The translations under genes were made by a program, and so were the position numbers. A DNA stretch of 22,893 nucleotides from contig JAFTKI010000053.1 in NCBI GenBank assembly GCA_017453335.1, positions 1 through 22,893 of the forward strand. The letters are read 5' to 3'. Shown piece by piece: positions 1 to 7,694 of this stretch. Source of the stretch: Clostridia bacterium (GTDB taxonomy: Bacteria; Bacillota_A; Clostridia; Oscillospirales; CAG-272). How positions within the stretch are numbered: the stretch's first letter is position 1; each line of letters starts with the position of its first letter. Below the pieces are notes generated by a model. That model searched no databases and was not told where the DNA came from. It saw nothing but the letters and a program-made list of their open reading frames with translations.

Positions 1-129
1 GACGCTATCCGCGCAATCAAGTTGATCTCCGCAGCTCTGGCAGATGCAGTGATCGAGGGCAAGCAGGGTGAGGCTACCGCTGAGGAAGCAGCTCCCGAGG
101 CAGCTGAAGAAGCTACCGACGCTGAGTAA
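1..129 (+). CDS. rpsB: 30S ribosomal protein S2, C-terminal end (partial)
   Basis: The window opens inside this gene; the last 42 codons and a TAA are present in frame. The visible start, DAIRAIKLISAALADAVIEG, matches the conserved C-terminal part of S2, which is followed here by an acidic Ala/Glu-rich tail typical of many Firmicutes S2 proteins. S2 is a small-subunit ribosomal protein. It lies 27 bp upstream of tsf, the near-universal rpsB-tsf pair, which supports the assignment. The N-terminal four-fifths of the protein and the promoter lie outside the window. Confidence 0.93.
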   Translation, partial: DAIRAIKLISAALADAVIEGKQGEATAEEAAPEAAEEATDAE

Positions 130-156
130 TTTCGAATTCGTAAAGGAGATATCAAA

Positions 157-1080
157 ATGGCTACTATTACCGCTAAAGACGTCGCGGCTCTCCGCGCAAA
201 GACCGGTATCGGTATGATGGAGTGCAAGAAGGCACTTGTTGAAGCTGACGGCGATATGGATGCCGCTATCAAGATCCTTCGTGAGAAGGGTGAGTTGAAG
301 GCAGAGTCCAAGATGGCTACCAGAATTGCAGCAGACGGTATCGTTGAGATTCTGAAGAGCGGCGATTCCACCGCTATGATCGAAGTAAACTCCGAGACCG
401 ACTTCGTTGCAAAGAACGAGACCTTCAAGGCTTTCGTTAAGGATCTGCTTCAGATCATCATCGATCAGAAGCCCGCAAACCTTGAGGCATTGATGGCATC
501 TAAGTTTGATGCTGAGATGACCGTTGAGGAAAAGGTTAAGGAAATGATCTTCAAGATCGGCGAAAAGCTGACCATCCGTCGTTTCGTTGTTGTTGACGGT
601 GTTACCAGCACCTATATCCACGGCACCGGCTCTATCGGTGTTATCGCAAAGTTTGCTACCGATGTTGCAGACAAGCCCGAGTTCGCCGCTTTCGCAAAGA
701 ACATCGCTCTGCAGATCGGTGCATATCCCACTCCTTACCTCAACCGTGAGCAGGTTCCCGCTTCGGTAATCGAGGAAGAGAAGAACATCCTCTTGGCTCA
801 GATCGCAAACGATCCTGCAAACGCTAAGAAGCCCGATGCAATCAAGGAGAAGATGGTTATGGGTAGAATTTCCAAGTTCTACGATAACAACTGCTTGGTT
901 GACATGACCTACGTTAAGGACGAGGACATGAAGGTTGGCCAGTATGTAAAGGCTACTGCTAAGGAGCTTGGCGGCAACATCGAGATCGTGGATTTCTATC
1001 GCTACGAGAAGGGCGAGGGCATCCAGAAGAGAGAAGAGAACTTTGCAGAAGAAATTGCAAAGATGACTGCCGGCAAATAA
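157..1080 (+). CDS. tsf: Elongation factor Ts
   Basis: A 307-residue protein, the full usual length for bacterial EF-Ts, the nucleotide exchange factor that regenerates EF-Tu-GTP. The N-terminal UBA-like domain is clear (roughly residues 1-55), with the family signature around GIGMMECKKALVEADGDMDA. The conserved TDFVAKN motif of the core domain follows near residue 82. The ATG start is set by a strong AAGGAG at 143-148, 8 bp upstream. It is co-transcribed with rpsB, and an intrinsic terminator lies immediately downstream, so this pair ends here rather than running on into pyrH. Nothing in the coding sequence looks abnormal. Confidence 0.97.
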   Translation: MATITAKDVAALRAKTGIGMMECKKALVEADGDMDAAIKILREKGELKAESKMATRIAADGIVEILKSGDSTAMIEVNSETDFVAKNETFKAFVKDLLQIIIDQKPANLEALMASKFDAEMTVEEKVKEMIFKIGEKLTIRRFVVVDGVTSTYIHGTGSIGVIAKFATDVADKPEFAAFAKNIALQIGAYPTPYLNREQVPASVIEEEKNILLAQIANDPANAKKPDAIKEKMVMGRISKFYDNNCLVDMTYVKDEDMKVGQYVKATAKELGGNIEIVDFYRYEKGEGIQKREENFAEEIAKMTAGK

Positions 1081-1095
1081 TTTTTACTGAAAATA

Positions 1096-1126
1096 CGGGG
1101 TTAGGTTTTTCCGAAGCCCCGTTTTT
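1096..1126 (+). terminator. Intrinsic terminator after tsf
   Basis: A GC-rich hairpin starts 15 bp after the tsf stop. CGGGG (1096-1100) pairs with CCCCG (1117-1121), an imperfect inner stem closes around a TTTTT loop, and a run of five T follows at 1122-1126. This is a typical rho-independent terminator. It lies upstream of the SDR gene, which has no obvious promoter in the remaining 25 bp. Confidence 0.75.
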
Positions 1127-1151
1127 CTGTATCAAAAAATCGGAGGAAAAA

Positions 1152-1958
1152 ATGGGAAACTGGTTGGGATTGGATGGAAAGGTCGTTATCGTAACGGGAG
1201 GAGCCAACGGCATCGGACGTGCTGTGGCAGAAGAGTTTTTGCAGGACGGAGCCTCGGTGGTCGTTTGTGATATTGGTGCGGAAGTACCGCGTTTTTCGGG
1301 GGAAACTGCCGAGAATTTGCTGTATGTCAAAACCGATGTGACCTCCAAGGCAGAAGTGGATGAGATGGTTCGTCTTGCTGTGGAACGGTTCGGAACGGTT
1401 GATGTATTGGTCAATAACGCCGGTATCACGATTCCAAGACTCCTTGTTGACGAAGCCGGTGCGTACGAGCTGGATGAGACTGTTTGGGACAAGGTGATGA
1501 ACGTCAACCTGAAGGGACTTTTCTTTTGCTCTCAGGCGGTGGCGCGCATCATGAAAGCCAAAGGAAACGGTGTAATTGTCAATATGTCCTCCGAATGCGG
1601 TCTGGAGGGCTCGGAGGGACAAAGTGTTTATGCGGCAACCAAAGACGCGGTGAACGCCTTGACACGCTCCTGGGCAAAGGAGCTTGGCAAATACGGCATC
1701 CGTGTGGTTGGCGTGGCACCCGGTGTTCTGGAGGCAACGGCACTTCGTACGCTTGCTTATGAGGAAGCATTGGCGTATACGCGCGGTATCACGGTGGAAG
1801 CACTCCGTGCAGGATATAACAAATCGGGGACTACACCGATGGGGAGAGCAGGAAAGCTTTCCGAGGTTGCCGCCACGACTGCCTTTGTGGCAAGTGAGAA
1901 GGCGGGATACATCACAGGTGTGACCTTGAACGTTGCGGGAGGCAAGACAAGAGGCTGA
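1152..1958 (+). CDS. SDR-family oxidoreductase, sorbitol-6-phosphate 2-dehydrogenase-like
   Basis: A 268-residue classical short-chain dehydrogenase/reductase with a complete Rossmann fold. The NAD(P) loop TGGANGIG is near residues 15-22, NNAGI follows, and the Ser-Tyr-Lys catalytic set fits S147, Y160 and K164 (YAATK). The stretch from GLEGSEGQSVYAATK to EEALAYTRGITVEALRAGY and the C-terminal NVAGGKTRG resemble, from memory, lactobacillus-type sorbitol-6-phosphate dehydrogenases, which interconvert sorbitol-6-P and fructose-6-P with NAD(H). The substrate is therefore inferred, not proven. The start has GGAGG at 1142-1146, 5 bp upstream. No sorbitol transporter or regulator is adjacent; the gene sits alone between two terminators inside the tsf-pyrH interval, an unusual location. 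Confidence 0.85.
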   Translation: MGNWLGLDGKVVIVTGGANGIGRAVAEEFLQDGASVVVCDIGAEVPRFSGETAENLLYVKTDVTSKAEVDEMVRLAVERFGTVDVLVNNAGITIPRLLVDEAGAYELDETVWDKVMNVNLKGLFFCSQAVARIMKAKGNGVIVNMSSECGLEGSEGQSVYAATKDAVNALTRSWAKELGKYGIRVVGVAPGVLEATALRTLAYEEALAYTRGITVEALRAGYNKSGTTPMGRAGKLSEVAATTAFVASEKAGYITGVTLNVAGGKTRG

Positions 1959-1973
1959 TCTTGGGTTCAAAAG

Positions 1974-2017
1974 ATTGCGGTTCGTTTCATTTTTTGAAGC
2001 GTACCGCAATTTTTTTA
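1974..2017 (+). terminator. Intrinsic terminator after the SDR gene
   Basis: ATTGCGGT (1974-1981) pairs with ACCGCAAT (2003-2010). After one T/T mismatch the stem continues with CGTTTCA (1983-1989) against TGAAGCG (1995-2001) around a five-T loop. Seven T follow at 2011-2017. It isolates the SDR gene from the pyrH promoter downstream. Confidence 0.9.
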
Positions 2018-2058
2018 TTAAAATAGTAAAAGGAATTGAATTATTTACAAAAAAGGTG

Positions 2059-2087
2059 TTTACAAAAAGCAGATTTTGTAGTAAAAT
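2059..2087 (+). promoter_or_regulatory. Sigma-A-type promoter for the pyrH-frr-uppS-cdsA-dxr-rseP-ispG-polC operon
   Basis: TTTACA at 2059-2064 and TAAAAT at 2082-2087 are separated by exactly 17 bp in an A/T-rich stretch. Transcription would begin near 2094, about 36 bp upstream of the pyrH start. It lies directly after the SDR terminator, so pyrH and the following genes probably start a new transcript here. Confidence 0.7.
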
Positions 2088-2129
2088 AAAAGGGAAAATA
2101 ACTATATCATTTATGGGAGACGGATTTGT

Positions 2130-2843
2130 ATGAAAACACCAAAGTACAAACGCATTTTGCTCAAGCTTTCCGGAGAAGCCCTGGCACCCGAAGATGGCTC
2201 GTCTATTCTTGATTTTGATTTTATTGCAGAGGTTGCAAACCAGATCAAAAGATGCGTGGATGCGGGCGTGCAGGTTGCCGTGATCGTTGGAGCCGGTAAT
2301 ATCTGGCGTGGCAGACAGGGAACGGGTATGGACCGTTGCCGTGCCGATCACATGGGAATGCTGGCAACAGCTATCAACTCTCTTGCTCTGCAGGACGTAT
2401 TTTTGCGCGCGGGCATGGATGCAAAGGTGATGACCGCCGTTGAGATGAAGGCGTATGCCGATAGCTATTCTTCCCGAGAGGCAATTGCTGCGCTTGATGC
2501 GGGAAAGGTCGTGATTTTCGGCTGTGGATTGGGAACTCCGTTCTTCTCCACCGATACCGCCGCTGTTTTGCGCGCCGCCGAGATCGGAGCTGATTGCATT
2601 CTGATGGCAAAAAATATTGATGCGATCTACAGCGCAGATCCCAAAAAGGATCCCAATGCCGTTCGTTACAGCGAAGTTACTTACCGTCAGATCTTGGACG
2701 AGAATCTGCGTGCTTTGGATATGAGCTCCGCGATCTTCTGTATGGATAATGACATCAACGGATATGCCTTTGGTTTGGCAGATCCCGAAAATATTTACCG
2801 CGTTGTTATGGGAGAGGCTGTAGGAACAGCGATTCACAACTAA
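2130..2843 (+). CDS. pyrH: UMP kinase
   Basis: A 237-residue amino acid kinase family protein, the usual length for bacterial UMP kinase, which phosphorylates UMP to UDP in cytoplasmic pyrimidine synthesis. The N-terminal RILLKLSGEAL is the family hallmark. The glycine loop reads VGAGNIWRGRQG, with Ala where most homologues have a third Gly. DHMGMLATAINSLALQD and the late segment NIDAIYSADPKKDPNA are also typical. The ATG is preceded by GGGAG at 2115-2119. The gene heads an operon with frr 67 bp downstream, the conserved pyrH-frr pair. Bacterial UMP kinases are commonly inhibited by UTP and activated by GTP; nothing here shows otherwise. Confidence 0.97.
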   Translation: MKTPKYKRILLKLSGEALAPEDGSSILDFDFIAEVANQIKRCVDAGVQVAVIVGAGNIWRGRQGTGMDRCRADHMGMLATAINSLALQDVFLRAGMDAKVMTAVEMKAYADSYSSREAIAALDAGKVVIFGCGLGTPFFSTDTAAVLRAAEIGADCILMAKNIDAIYSADPKKDPNAVRYSEVTYRQILDENLRALDMSSAIFCMDNDINGYAFGLADPENIYRVVMGEAVGTAIHN

Positions 2844-2878
2844 AAACAATTCAATTACAATACATAGAAAGGAAAGTC

Positions 2879-2914
2879 GTGTCCAAAAGAGATGCGACGG
2901 GATTGATCACATGA
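2879..2914 (+). CDS. Candidate 11-codon leader ORF coupled to frr
   Basis: GTG at 2879 begins an 11-codon frame (MSKRDATGLIT) whose TGA (2912-2914) overlaps the frr ATG (2911-2913) as ATGA. A strong Shine-Dalgarno-like AAAGGA (2868-2873) stands 5 bp before this GTG but 37 bp before the frr ATG, too far to serve frr directly. The layout suggests translational coupling, with ribosomes terminating at the TGA and restarting on frr. frr also has a weaker GGGA at 2899-2902 that could serve on its own. No homologue is known to me; the peptide may be meaningless in sequence. Confidence 0.4.
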   Translation: MSKRDATGLIT

Positions 2915-3465
2915 AATTCAACACAAAGCCTACCGAAGAAAAAATGCTGAAGAGCGTTGCCGCTCACGAAAACAATCTGTCTACCATTCGCGCAAGCCTT
3001 GCAAACAGTGCTATTGTTTCCAAGGTTATGTTTGAGTATTACGGAGCCCCCACGAGACTTGTGGATATGGCGTCTGTTGCGGTTACCGACCCCAAAACGC
3101 TGACCATCACCCCTTACGACCGTTCCACTCTGAAGGCAATGGTAAAGGCTCTTCTGGCTTCCGATATCGGTATTACCCCTATGGATGACGGTTCCGTGAT
3201 CCGTTTGGTATTCCCGCCTCTGACCGAGGAGCACCGTAAATCTCTTGCAAAGCAGATCCAGAAGATGGGCGAAGAGGCTCGCGTTGCGATCCGTAATATC
3301 CGCCGTGATGCAAACGATGACATCAAGAAGCTGAAAAAGGACGGCGAGATGACCGAGGATGAGCAAAAGGCAGGCGAGAAGTCTGTTCAGGATCTGACCG
3401 ATAAGTTCATCAAGCAGATCGACGAGATCACTACGAAAAAAGAAAAGGAAATCATGCATATCTGA
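2911..3465 (+). CDS. frr: Ribosome recycling factor
   Basis: A 184-residue protein, full length for RRF, which together with EF-G splits post-termination ribosomes. Conserved blocks are present: EYYGAPT near residues 42-48, SDIGITP, PPLTEEHRKSL, and the signature RVAIRNIRRDANDDIKKLKK that begins helix 2 of domain I. The normally strongly conserved IR[TA]GRA[SN]P segment reads IRASLANSA (residues 26-34), so the usual Gly and the second Arg are replaced by Ser and Leu, and PTP reads PTR. Length and the remaining motifs argue for a functional protein. It follows pyrH by 67 bp and overlaps the candidate leader ORF. Confidence 0.95.
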   Translation: MKFNTKPTEEKMLKSVAAHENNLSTIRASLANSAIVSKVMFEYYGAPTRLVDMASVAVTDPKTLTITPYDRSTLKAMVKALLASDIGITPMDDGSVIRLVFPPLTEEHRKSLAKQIQKMGEEARVAIRNIRRDANDDIKKLKKDGEMTEDEQKAGEKSVQDLTDKFIKQIDEITTKKEKEIMHI

Positions 3466-3476
3466 TTTTCATGACG

Positions 3477-3500
3477 CGGCGGGTTTTTCAAAACCCGCCG
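3477..3500 (+). repeat. Intercistronic hairpin between frr and uppS without U-tract
   Basis: CGGCGGGTTTT (3477-3487) and AAAACCCGCCG (3490-3500) are perfect inverted repeats with only 2 bp between them, so the loop would open a few pairs. The sequence after it (AAGTATTAAC) has no T-run, so it does not look like an intrinsic terminator. It lies 12 bp after the frr stop and about 26 bp before the uppS start. It may stabilise or process the mRNA. Confidence 0.7.
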
Positions 3501-3526
3501 AAGTATTAACAGAACGGAGAAACATC

Positions 3527-4249
3527 ATGTTTGGACGAAAAAAGAAGCAACAGGCGGAAAAGGTACAGGTCGATGAGCGCTTACAGCACATCGCCTTTAT
3601 CATGGACGGTAACGGGAGATGGGCGCAAAAGCGCGGTATGCCGCGTGAGTTTGGGCATTCCCACGGCGCGGCAACTTTCAAAAAGATCGGTCGCTATTGC
3701 GAATCGATCGGTATCAGATACATGACCGTTTATGCTTTTTCCACCGAAAACTGGAAGCGTCCGAAAAAGGAAGTCGACACCATTATGAAAATTCTGGACG
3801 ACTACATTGAGGATTGCTTTGTTGAGATGGTGGACGATAACGTGCGCGTTCGTTTTATCGGTAATCTGGAGATCTTTCCGCAATCGGTGCAGGATAAAAT
3901 GGCAAAGATTGAGCGCGAAACGGCACACAAGCCCTTTGTGCTAAACGTCGCCGTGAATTACGGTGGGCGCGAGGAGATCACAAACGCGTGCAACCGTTTG
4001 ATCGCCGAGGGGAAGCAGTCGATTACCGAGGACGATATCAGCGCATCGATCTATACCGCCGATTGTCCCGATCCCGATCTGATCGTGCGCACCGGAGGAG
4101 ACCTGCGTACCTCAAATTTCCTTTTGTGGCAATCGGCATACGCAGAATATTATTTCACAAACGTTCTGTGGCCCGATTATTCGTCCAAGGATGTTGACGA
4201 GGCGGTTGCCGCGTTCTATTCCAGAAAGCGCCGTTACGGCGGTGTTTAA
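3527..4249 (+). CDS. uppS: Isoprenyl transferase (undecaprenyl diphosphate synthase, cis-prenyltransferase)
   Basis: A 240-residue cis-prenyltransferase that adds isopentenyl units to farnesyl diphosphate to make the C55 carrier for peptidoglycan and other wall polymers. The N-terminal HIAFIMDGNGRWA contains the catalytic Asp (D27) and the diphosphate-binding loop. FSTENWKRP follows. The C-terminal signature DPDLIVRTGGDLRTSNFLLW contains R188, R194 and S196, with Asp and Thr in place of the more common Glu and Ile. The start has an AACGGAGAAAC ribosome site. It lies 14 bp upstream of cdsA and in one transcript with dxr and ispG, which supply its IPP substrate. Confidence 0.97.
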   Translation: MFGRKKKQQAEKVQVDERLQHIAFIMDGNGRWAQKRGMPREFGHSHGAATFKKIGRYCESIGIRYMTVYAFSTENWKRPKKEVDTIMKILDDYIEDCFVEMVDDNVRVRFIGNLEIFPQSVQDKMAKIERETAHKPFVLNVAVNYGGREEITNACNRLIAEGKQSITEDDISASIYTADCPDPDLIVRTGGDLRTSNFLLWQSAYAEYYFTNVLWPDYSSKDVDEAVAAFYSRKRRYGGV

Positions 4250-4263
4250 GGGAGGATAACAAA

Positions 4264-5115
4264 ATGTTAACTCGAATTATTACGGCTGTTATTGCCTGTG
4301 CGCTGCTGATACCCGTGCTGATCTTTGCCGATACGCCTGCACTTCCGATTGCGATCGCACTCTTTTCGGTGGTATCGGTTTACGAAATGCTTTCCTGTAT
4401 CGGACTCAAAAAGGCATATTCCTTGGGTGCGCCCTTGTATTTGTTGGCGCTCGGAATGCCGTTTGTGATTCGCTATTTCAGCAACGATGACCTCGGCTTT
4501 GTCCGTCAGATTGCTATGGCTGCAGCATTGGTTGTTGTTCTGTATTTTTTCGCAATTCTGACCTTTTCTCACGGAAAATACAAGCCTTCCGATGCGGGAG
4601 TCTGTTTTATGACAGGGTTCTATATTCTGGTGGGCTTCAATGCGCTTCTGGTGATCCATGATTTTGAGCCTGCTGGAAATTACGTTTATCTGCTGTCATT
4701 TATCGGCGCATGGGTAACCGACACCTTTGCTTATTTCTGCGGTATGCTCTTAGGGCGCGGCGGAAAGCATAAGCTGATCCCCGATGTCAGCCCCAAAAAG
4801 ACCTGGGAGGGAAGCATTGGCGGAACGGTGTTCTGCATTGGTGCCATGATCCTGTTTGGCTTTATCATCAGCAAGATCAACGCTGCGGTTGAAGTGAATT
4901 ATGTTCTTCTGGCAGTGGGAGGTTTGCTGATTGCCATCGTTTCTCAGATCGGAGATCTTTGTATGTCGGTGATCAAGCGTACTTACGGGATCAAGGATTA
5001 CGGAAAGCTATTCCCGGGACATGGCGGAATGTTGGATCGTTTCGATTCGGTACTGGCGGTGTCGGTCGTGCTGGCGGTTTTCTGTTCCTTCTTTAACTTT
5101 TTTGAGGTGATCTGA
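4264..5115 (+). CDS. cdsA: Phosphatidate cytidylyltransferase (CDP-diglyceride synthase)
   Basis: A 283-residue polytopic membrane protein that converts phosphatidic acid and CTP to CDP-diacylglycerol, the precursor of phosphatidylglycerol and cardiolipin. Hydrophobic segments alternate through most of the length, beginning at residue 5. The family signature is present in the C-terminal half: PKKTWEGSIGG, then SQIGDLCMSVIKR, then KDYGKLFPGHGGMLDRFDS with the conserved Asp residues. GGATAAC-like GGAGG at 4251-4255 precedes the ATG. The TGA overlaps the dxr ATG by one base (TGATG), so the two are probably translationally coupled. Confidence 0.96.
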   Translation: MLTRIITAVIACALLIPVLIFADTPALPIAIALFSVVSVYEMLSCIGLKKAYSLGAPLYLLALGMPFVIRYFSNDDLGFVRQIAMAAALVVVLYFFAILTFSHGKYKPSDAGVCFMTGFYILVGFNALLVIHDFEPAGNYVYLLSFIGAWVTDTFAYFCGMLLGRGGKHKLIPDVSPKKTWEGSIGGTVFCIGAMILFGFIISKINAAVEVNYVLLAVGGLLIAIVSQIGDLCMSVIKRTYGIKDYGKLFPGHGGMLDRFDSVLAVSVVLAVFCSFFNFFEVI

Positions 5116-6293
5116 TGCAGAATGATAAAAAATTTCCATCGGTAACGATCTTGGGTTCCACAGGCTCGGTTGGTGAGCAAGCGATCGATGTTGCTGTTTC
5201 GAACCGTATTCAAGTTAACGCAATCTCTGCAAACAGAAACGCGAAACGCGTAGAGGAACAGGCACGTCTTTTGGGCGTGAAGGCATGTGCGATGGCTGAT
5301 CCCACGGCGGCTGCCGATCTTAGGATCGCACTTGCCGACACCGATATCCGTATCTATTCGGGTATGGACGGGATTTGCGAGATGATTGCGGAAAACTATG
5401 GTGAGGATGAGGTCGTAGTCAATTCGATCATCGGAGAAGCAGGTCTTCGTCCGACACTTGCCACCTTAGAGTCCGAGAAAAAGCTTGCCTTGGCAAATAA
5501 GGAATCATTGGTTTGCGCAGGCGATTTTGTAATGAAGCTGGCGCGAGAAAAAAAGATTGAGATTTTGCCCGTTGACAGCGAGCACAGTGCGATCTTTCAA
5601 TGCCTGCGTTCGGGATCCAAAAAGGAGATCAAGCGAATTCTTCTGACTGCTTCCGGCGGCCCCTTCTACGGGATGACGCGAGAAGAACTTTCGGGCATCA
5701 CGCCCGAGCGTGCCTTGGCACATCCCACATGGAATATGGGGGCAAAGATTACGATTGACAGCTCGACCTTGATGAACAAGGGCTTTGAAGTGATTGAGGC
5801 GGTGCATTTATTTGACGTTCATCCCGAGCAGATCGAGGTTTTGGTGCATCGTGAAAGCATAATGCACTCTGCGGTCGAATATATAGATAATAGCGTGATC
5901 GCGCAGATGTCGGTTCCCGATATGCGCCTTTGCGTTCATTATGCACTGACACATCCGTCCCGTACCGAGGCTGTGATCCCACAGCTTGACCTGACAAAGA
6001 TCGGCAGTCTTACCTTTGCAAAGCCTGATACCAAGACCTTTGTTCTTCTGCAGCTTGCTTTGGATTCGATTGCACAGGGCGGTGCGGTTCCCGCAGTTCT
6101 GAATGCGGCGAATGAAGTGGCTGTGGCGGCGTTCCTTGACCGTAAGCTGAGCTACACAGGCATTTTTGATGTGGTTACAAAAACGGTTGAGCGATTGGCG
6201 GATGCAAGCAAAATCGCGTCGATCGACGATATTTTCCGCTTTGACAGGGCGGCAAGAGAGATTGCGGACGAGTTGTTGACAGCGAAAGTTTAA
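5115..6293 (+). CDS. dxr: 1-deoxy-D-xylulose 5-phosphate reductoisomerase
   Basis: A 392-residue enzyme of normal length for the first committed MEP-pathway step, converting DXP with NADPH to 2-C-methyl-erythritol 4-phosphate. The N-terminal NADPH loop GSTGSVGEQAIDV is near residues 14-26. LANKESLVCAG is followed by the metal-binding PVDSEHSAIFQ (D154, E156), then ASGGPF, then HPTWNMGAKITIDSSTLMNK with the remaining substrate and metal ligands. It starts within the cdsA stop codon and is followed after 27 bp by rseP. Its presence with ispG in the same operon shows that this organism uses the MEP route to isoprenoids. Confidence 0.97.
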   Translation: MQNDKKFPSVTILGSTGSVGEQAIDVAVSNRIQVNAISANRNAKRVEEQARLLGVKACAMADPTAAADLRIALADTDIRIYSGMDGICEMIAENYGEDEVVVNSIIGEAGLRPTLATLESEKKLALANKESLVCAGDFVMKLAREKKIEILPVDSEHSAIFQCLRSGSKKEIKRILLTASGGPFYGMTREELSGITPERALAHPTWNMGAKITIDSSTLMNKGFEVIEAVHLFDVHPEQIEVLVHRESIMHSAVEYIDNSVIAQMSVPDMRLCVHYALTHPSRTEAVIPQLDLTKIGSLTFAKPDTKTFVLLQLALDSIAQGGAVPAVLNAANEVAVAAFLDRKLSYTGIFDVVTKTVERLADASKIASIDDIFRFDRAAREIADELLTAKV

Positions 6294-6320
6294 TCGAATT
6301 CCACGGAGGAAGAAAGCGTT

Positions 6321-7694
6321 TTGTATATTTTATTGGCATTACTCATTTTCGGTGTTTTGATCTTTATCCATGAGTTGGGACATTTTATTGTGGCACGGCT
6401 TTGCGGTGTGGAGATCTTGGAATTTGCCATCGGAATGGGACCGAAGATTGTTTCATGGAAATCCAAAAAAAGCGGAACACGGTATTCGTTGCGTCTTTTG
6501 CCGATCGGCGGATTTGTCAGCATGCTTGGAGAGGACGGAATGGAAGCGGTTCAGGGAAGCTCGGAGAAACCGAATGACCCCGAATTTTTGATCAGCGAAG
6601 AACACAACGAGCTTCAGCGCGAGGGCTCCGAATCCATGGCGGATGCAGAACGGGCTAAGCACGCTTACTGCAATCAAAGCGTGTGGAAGCGTATACTGAT
6701 CTCGCTGGCAGGGCCCGTGATGAATGTTCTCTTGGGATTTGTGCTGATGCTTGTGATGGTTTTGATCAGTGGTCATGGCGCGGCAGGTACAACAGAGGTT
6801 CATGGGTTTTATGTACAGTATACAGCCGAGGAGTCCTATTCGGGCTTGGAAAAAGGGGATTTGATCCTTGGAGTGAAAAAGGATTCCGAGGGGGACGACT
6901 TTTTCCGTTCGGTTTTGACCTATAACGGATTCCAAAAATTCGTGGAGGAAAACGGAAACGAAGAGTATTCGCTGATCGTCAGAAGAGCCGGTGTAGCAGA
7001 GGATTTTCGGCTTGATCATGTTGCGTTGAACGGGACTCTGTTCAAAACGAATTTTCAAGGCTCGTTGAGTGAGCAAGCGGGACTTCAACCAAATGACGAA
7101 GTGATTAAAGTAAATAACACGTCGGTGCATACCGCGAATGAATTGGGCTATGAGATCATGAATCAAGGTCATAAGCCGATCCGACTTACCGTGATCCGAC
7201 AGGGCGAAGAGGTCGTGCTGGAGAACGTGGTAGTGCCGTCCTTTGTGGATAGCGGTGCAACCTTTGGAGAGATGGACTTCTTTGTGAAGCAAGAAGCCGA
7301 TTTCGGGTTTCTTACCGTGCTGAAGCACACGTGGTATCGCTCGGTATCCACTGTGAAAATGGTATTCGACTCTTTGTTCGGTCTGTTCTCGGGACGGTAC
7401 GGTGTTGAGGCGGTATCGGGACCTGTGGGAATCACAAAAACCATTTCCGAAGCGGCAAAAACAGGAATGCTCAACGTTCTGTATCTTGTAACCGTGATCT
7501 CGATCAACCTGGGTGTGATGAACCTGTTGCCGATTCCTGCCTTGGACGGCGGTCATTTGCTGCTGTACTTTATCGAGGCGATCCGTCGCAAGCCCGTTAA
7601 GCGTGAAGTGGAAGGAATCATCAACTTTGTTGGACTTGTCATCATGCTCTCACTATTGGTATTTATTTCAATAAAGGATATTATATCACTATGA
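6321..7694 (+). CDS. rseP: RIP metalloprotease RseP (site-2 protease, M50)
   Basis: A 457-residue intramembrane zinc metalloprotease that cleaves membrane-bound substrates such as anti-sigma factors or remnant signal peptides. Hydrophobic helix 1 carries HELGH at residues 17-21 (zinc ligands and catalytic Glu). The C-terminal membrane segment has PALDGGH with D409 as the third zinc ligand. A PDZ-like region lies about residues 225-285. A hydrophilic linker of about 35 extra residues (approximately 75-110) precedes the NQSVWKRILISLAGP segment. Translation appears to start at TTG, 10 bp after GGAGGA (6305-6310). The final TGA overlaps the ispG ATG as ATGA. Confidence 0.95.
   Translation: MYILLALLIFGVLIFIHELGHFIVARLCGVEILEFAIGMGPKIVSWKSKKSGTRYSLRLLPIGGFVSMLGEDGMEAVQGSSEKPNDPEFLISEEHNELQREGSESMADAERAKHAYCNQSVWKRILISLAGPVMNVLLGFVLMLVMVLISGHGAAGTTEVHGFYVQYTAEESYSGLEKGDLILGVKKDSEGDDFFRSVLTYNGFQKFVEENGNEEYSLIVRRAGVAEDFRLDHVALNGTLFKTNFQGSLSEQAGLQPNDEVIKVNNTSVHTANELGYEIMNQGHKPIRLTVIRQGEEVVLENVVVPSFVDSGATFGEMDFFVKQEADFGFLTVLKHTWYRSVSTVKMVFDSLFGLFSGRYGVEAVSGPVGITKTISEAAKTGMLNVLYLVTVISINLGVMNLLPIPALDGGHLLLYFIEAIRRKPVKREVEGIINFVGLVIMLSLLVFISIKDIISL

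Noticed and set aside
1101..2849. 582-codon open frame on the minus strand opposite the SDR gene and pyrH
   Set aside because: It runs antisense to two clear genes, has low-complexity His/Cys/Arg-rich composition, no domain and no ribosome site; it is a codon-bias shadow.
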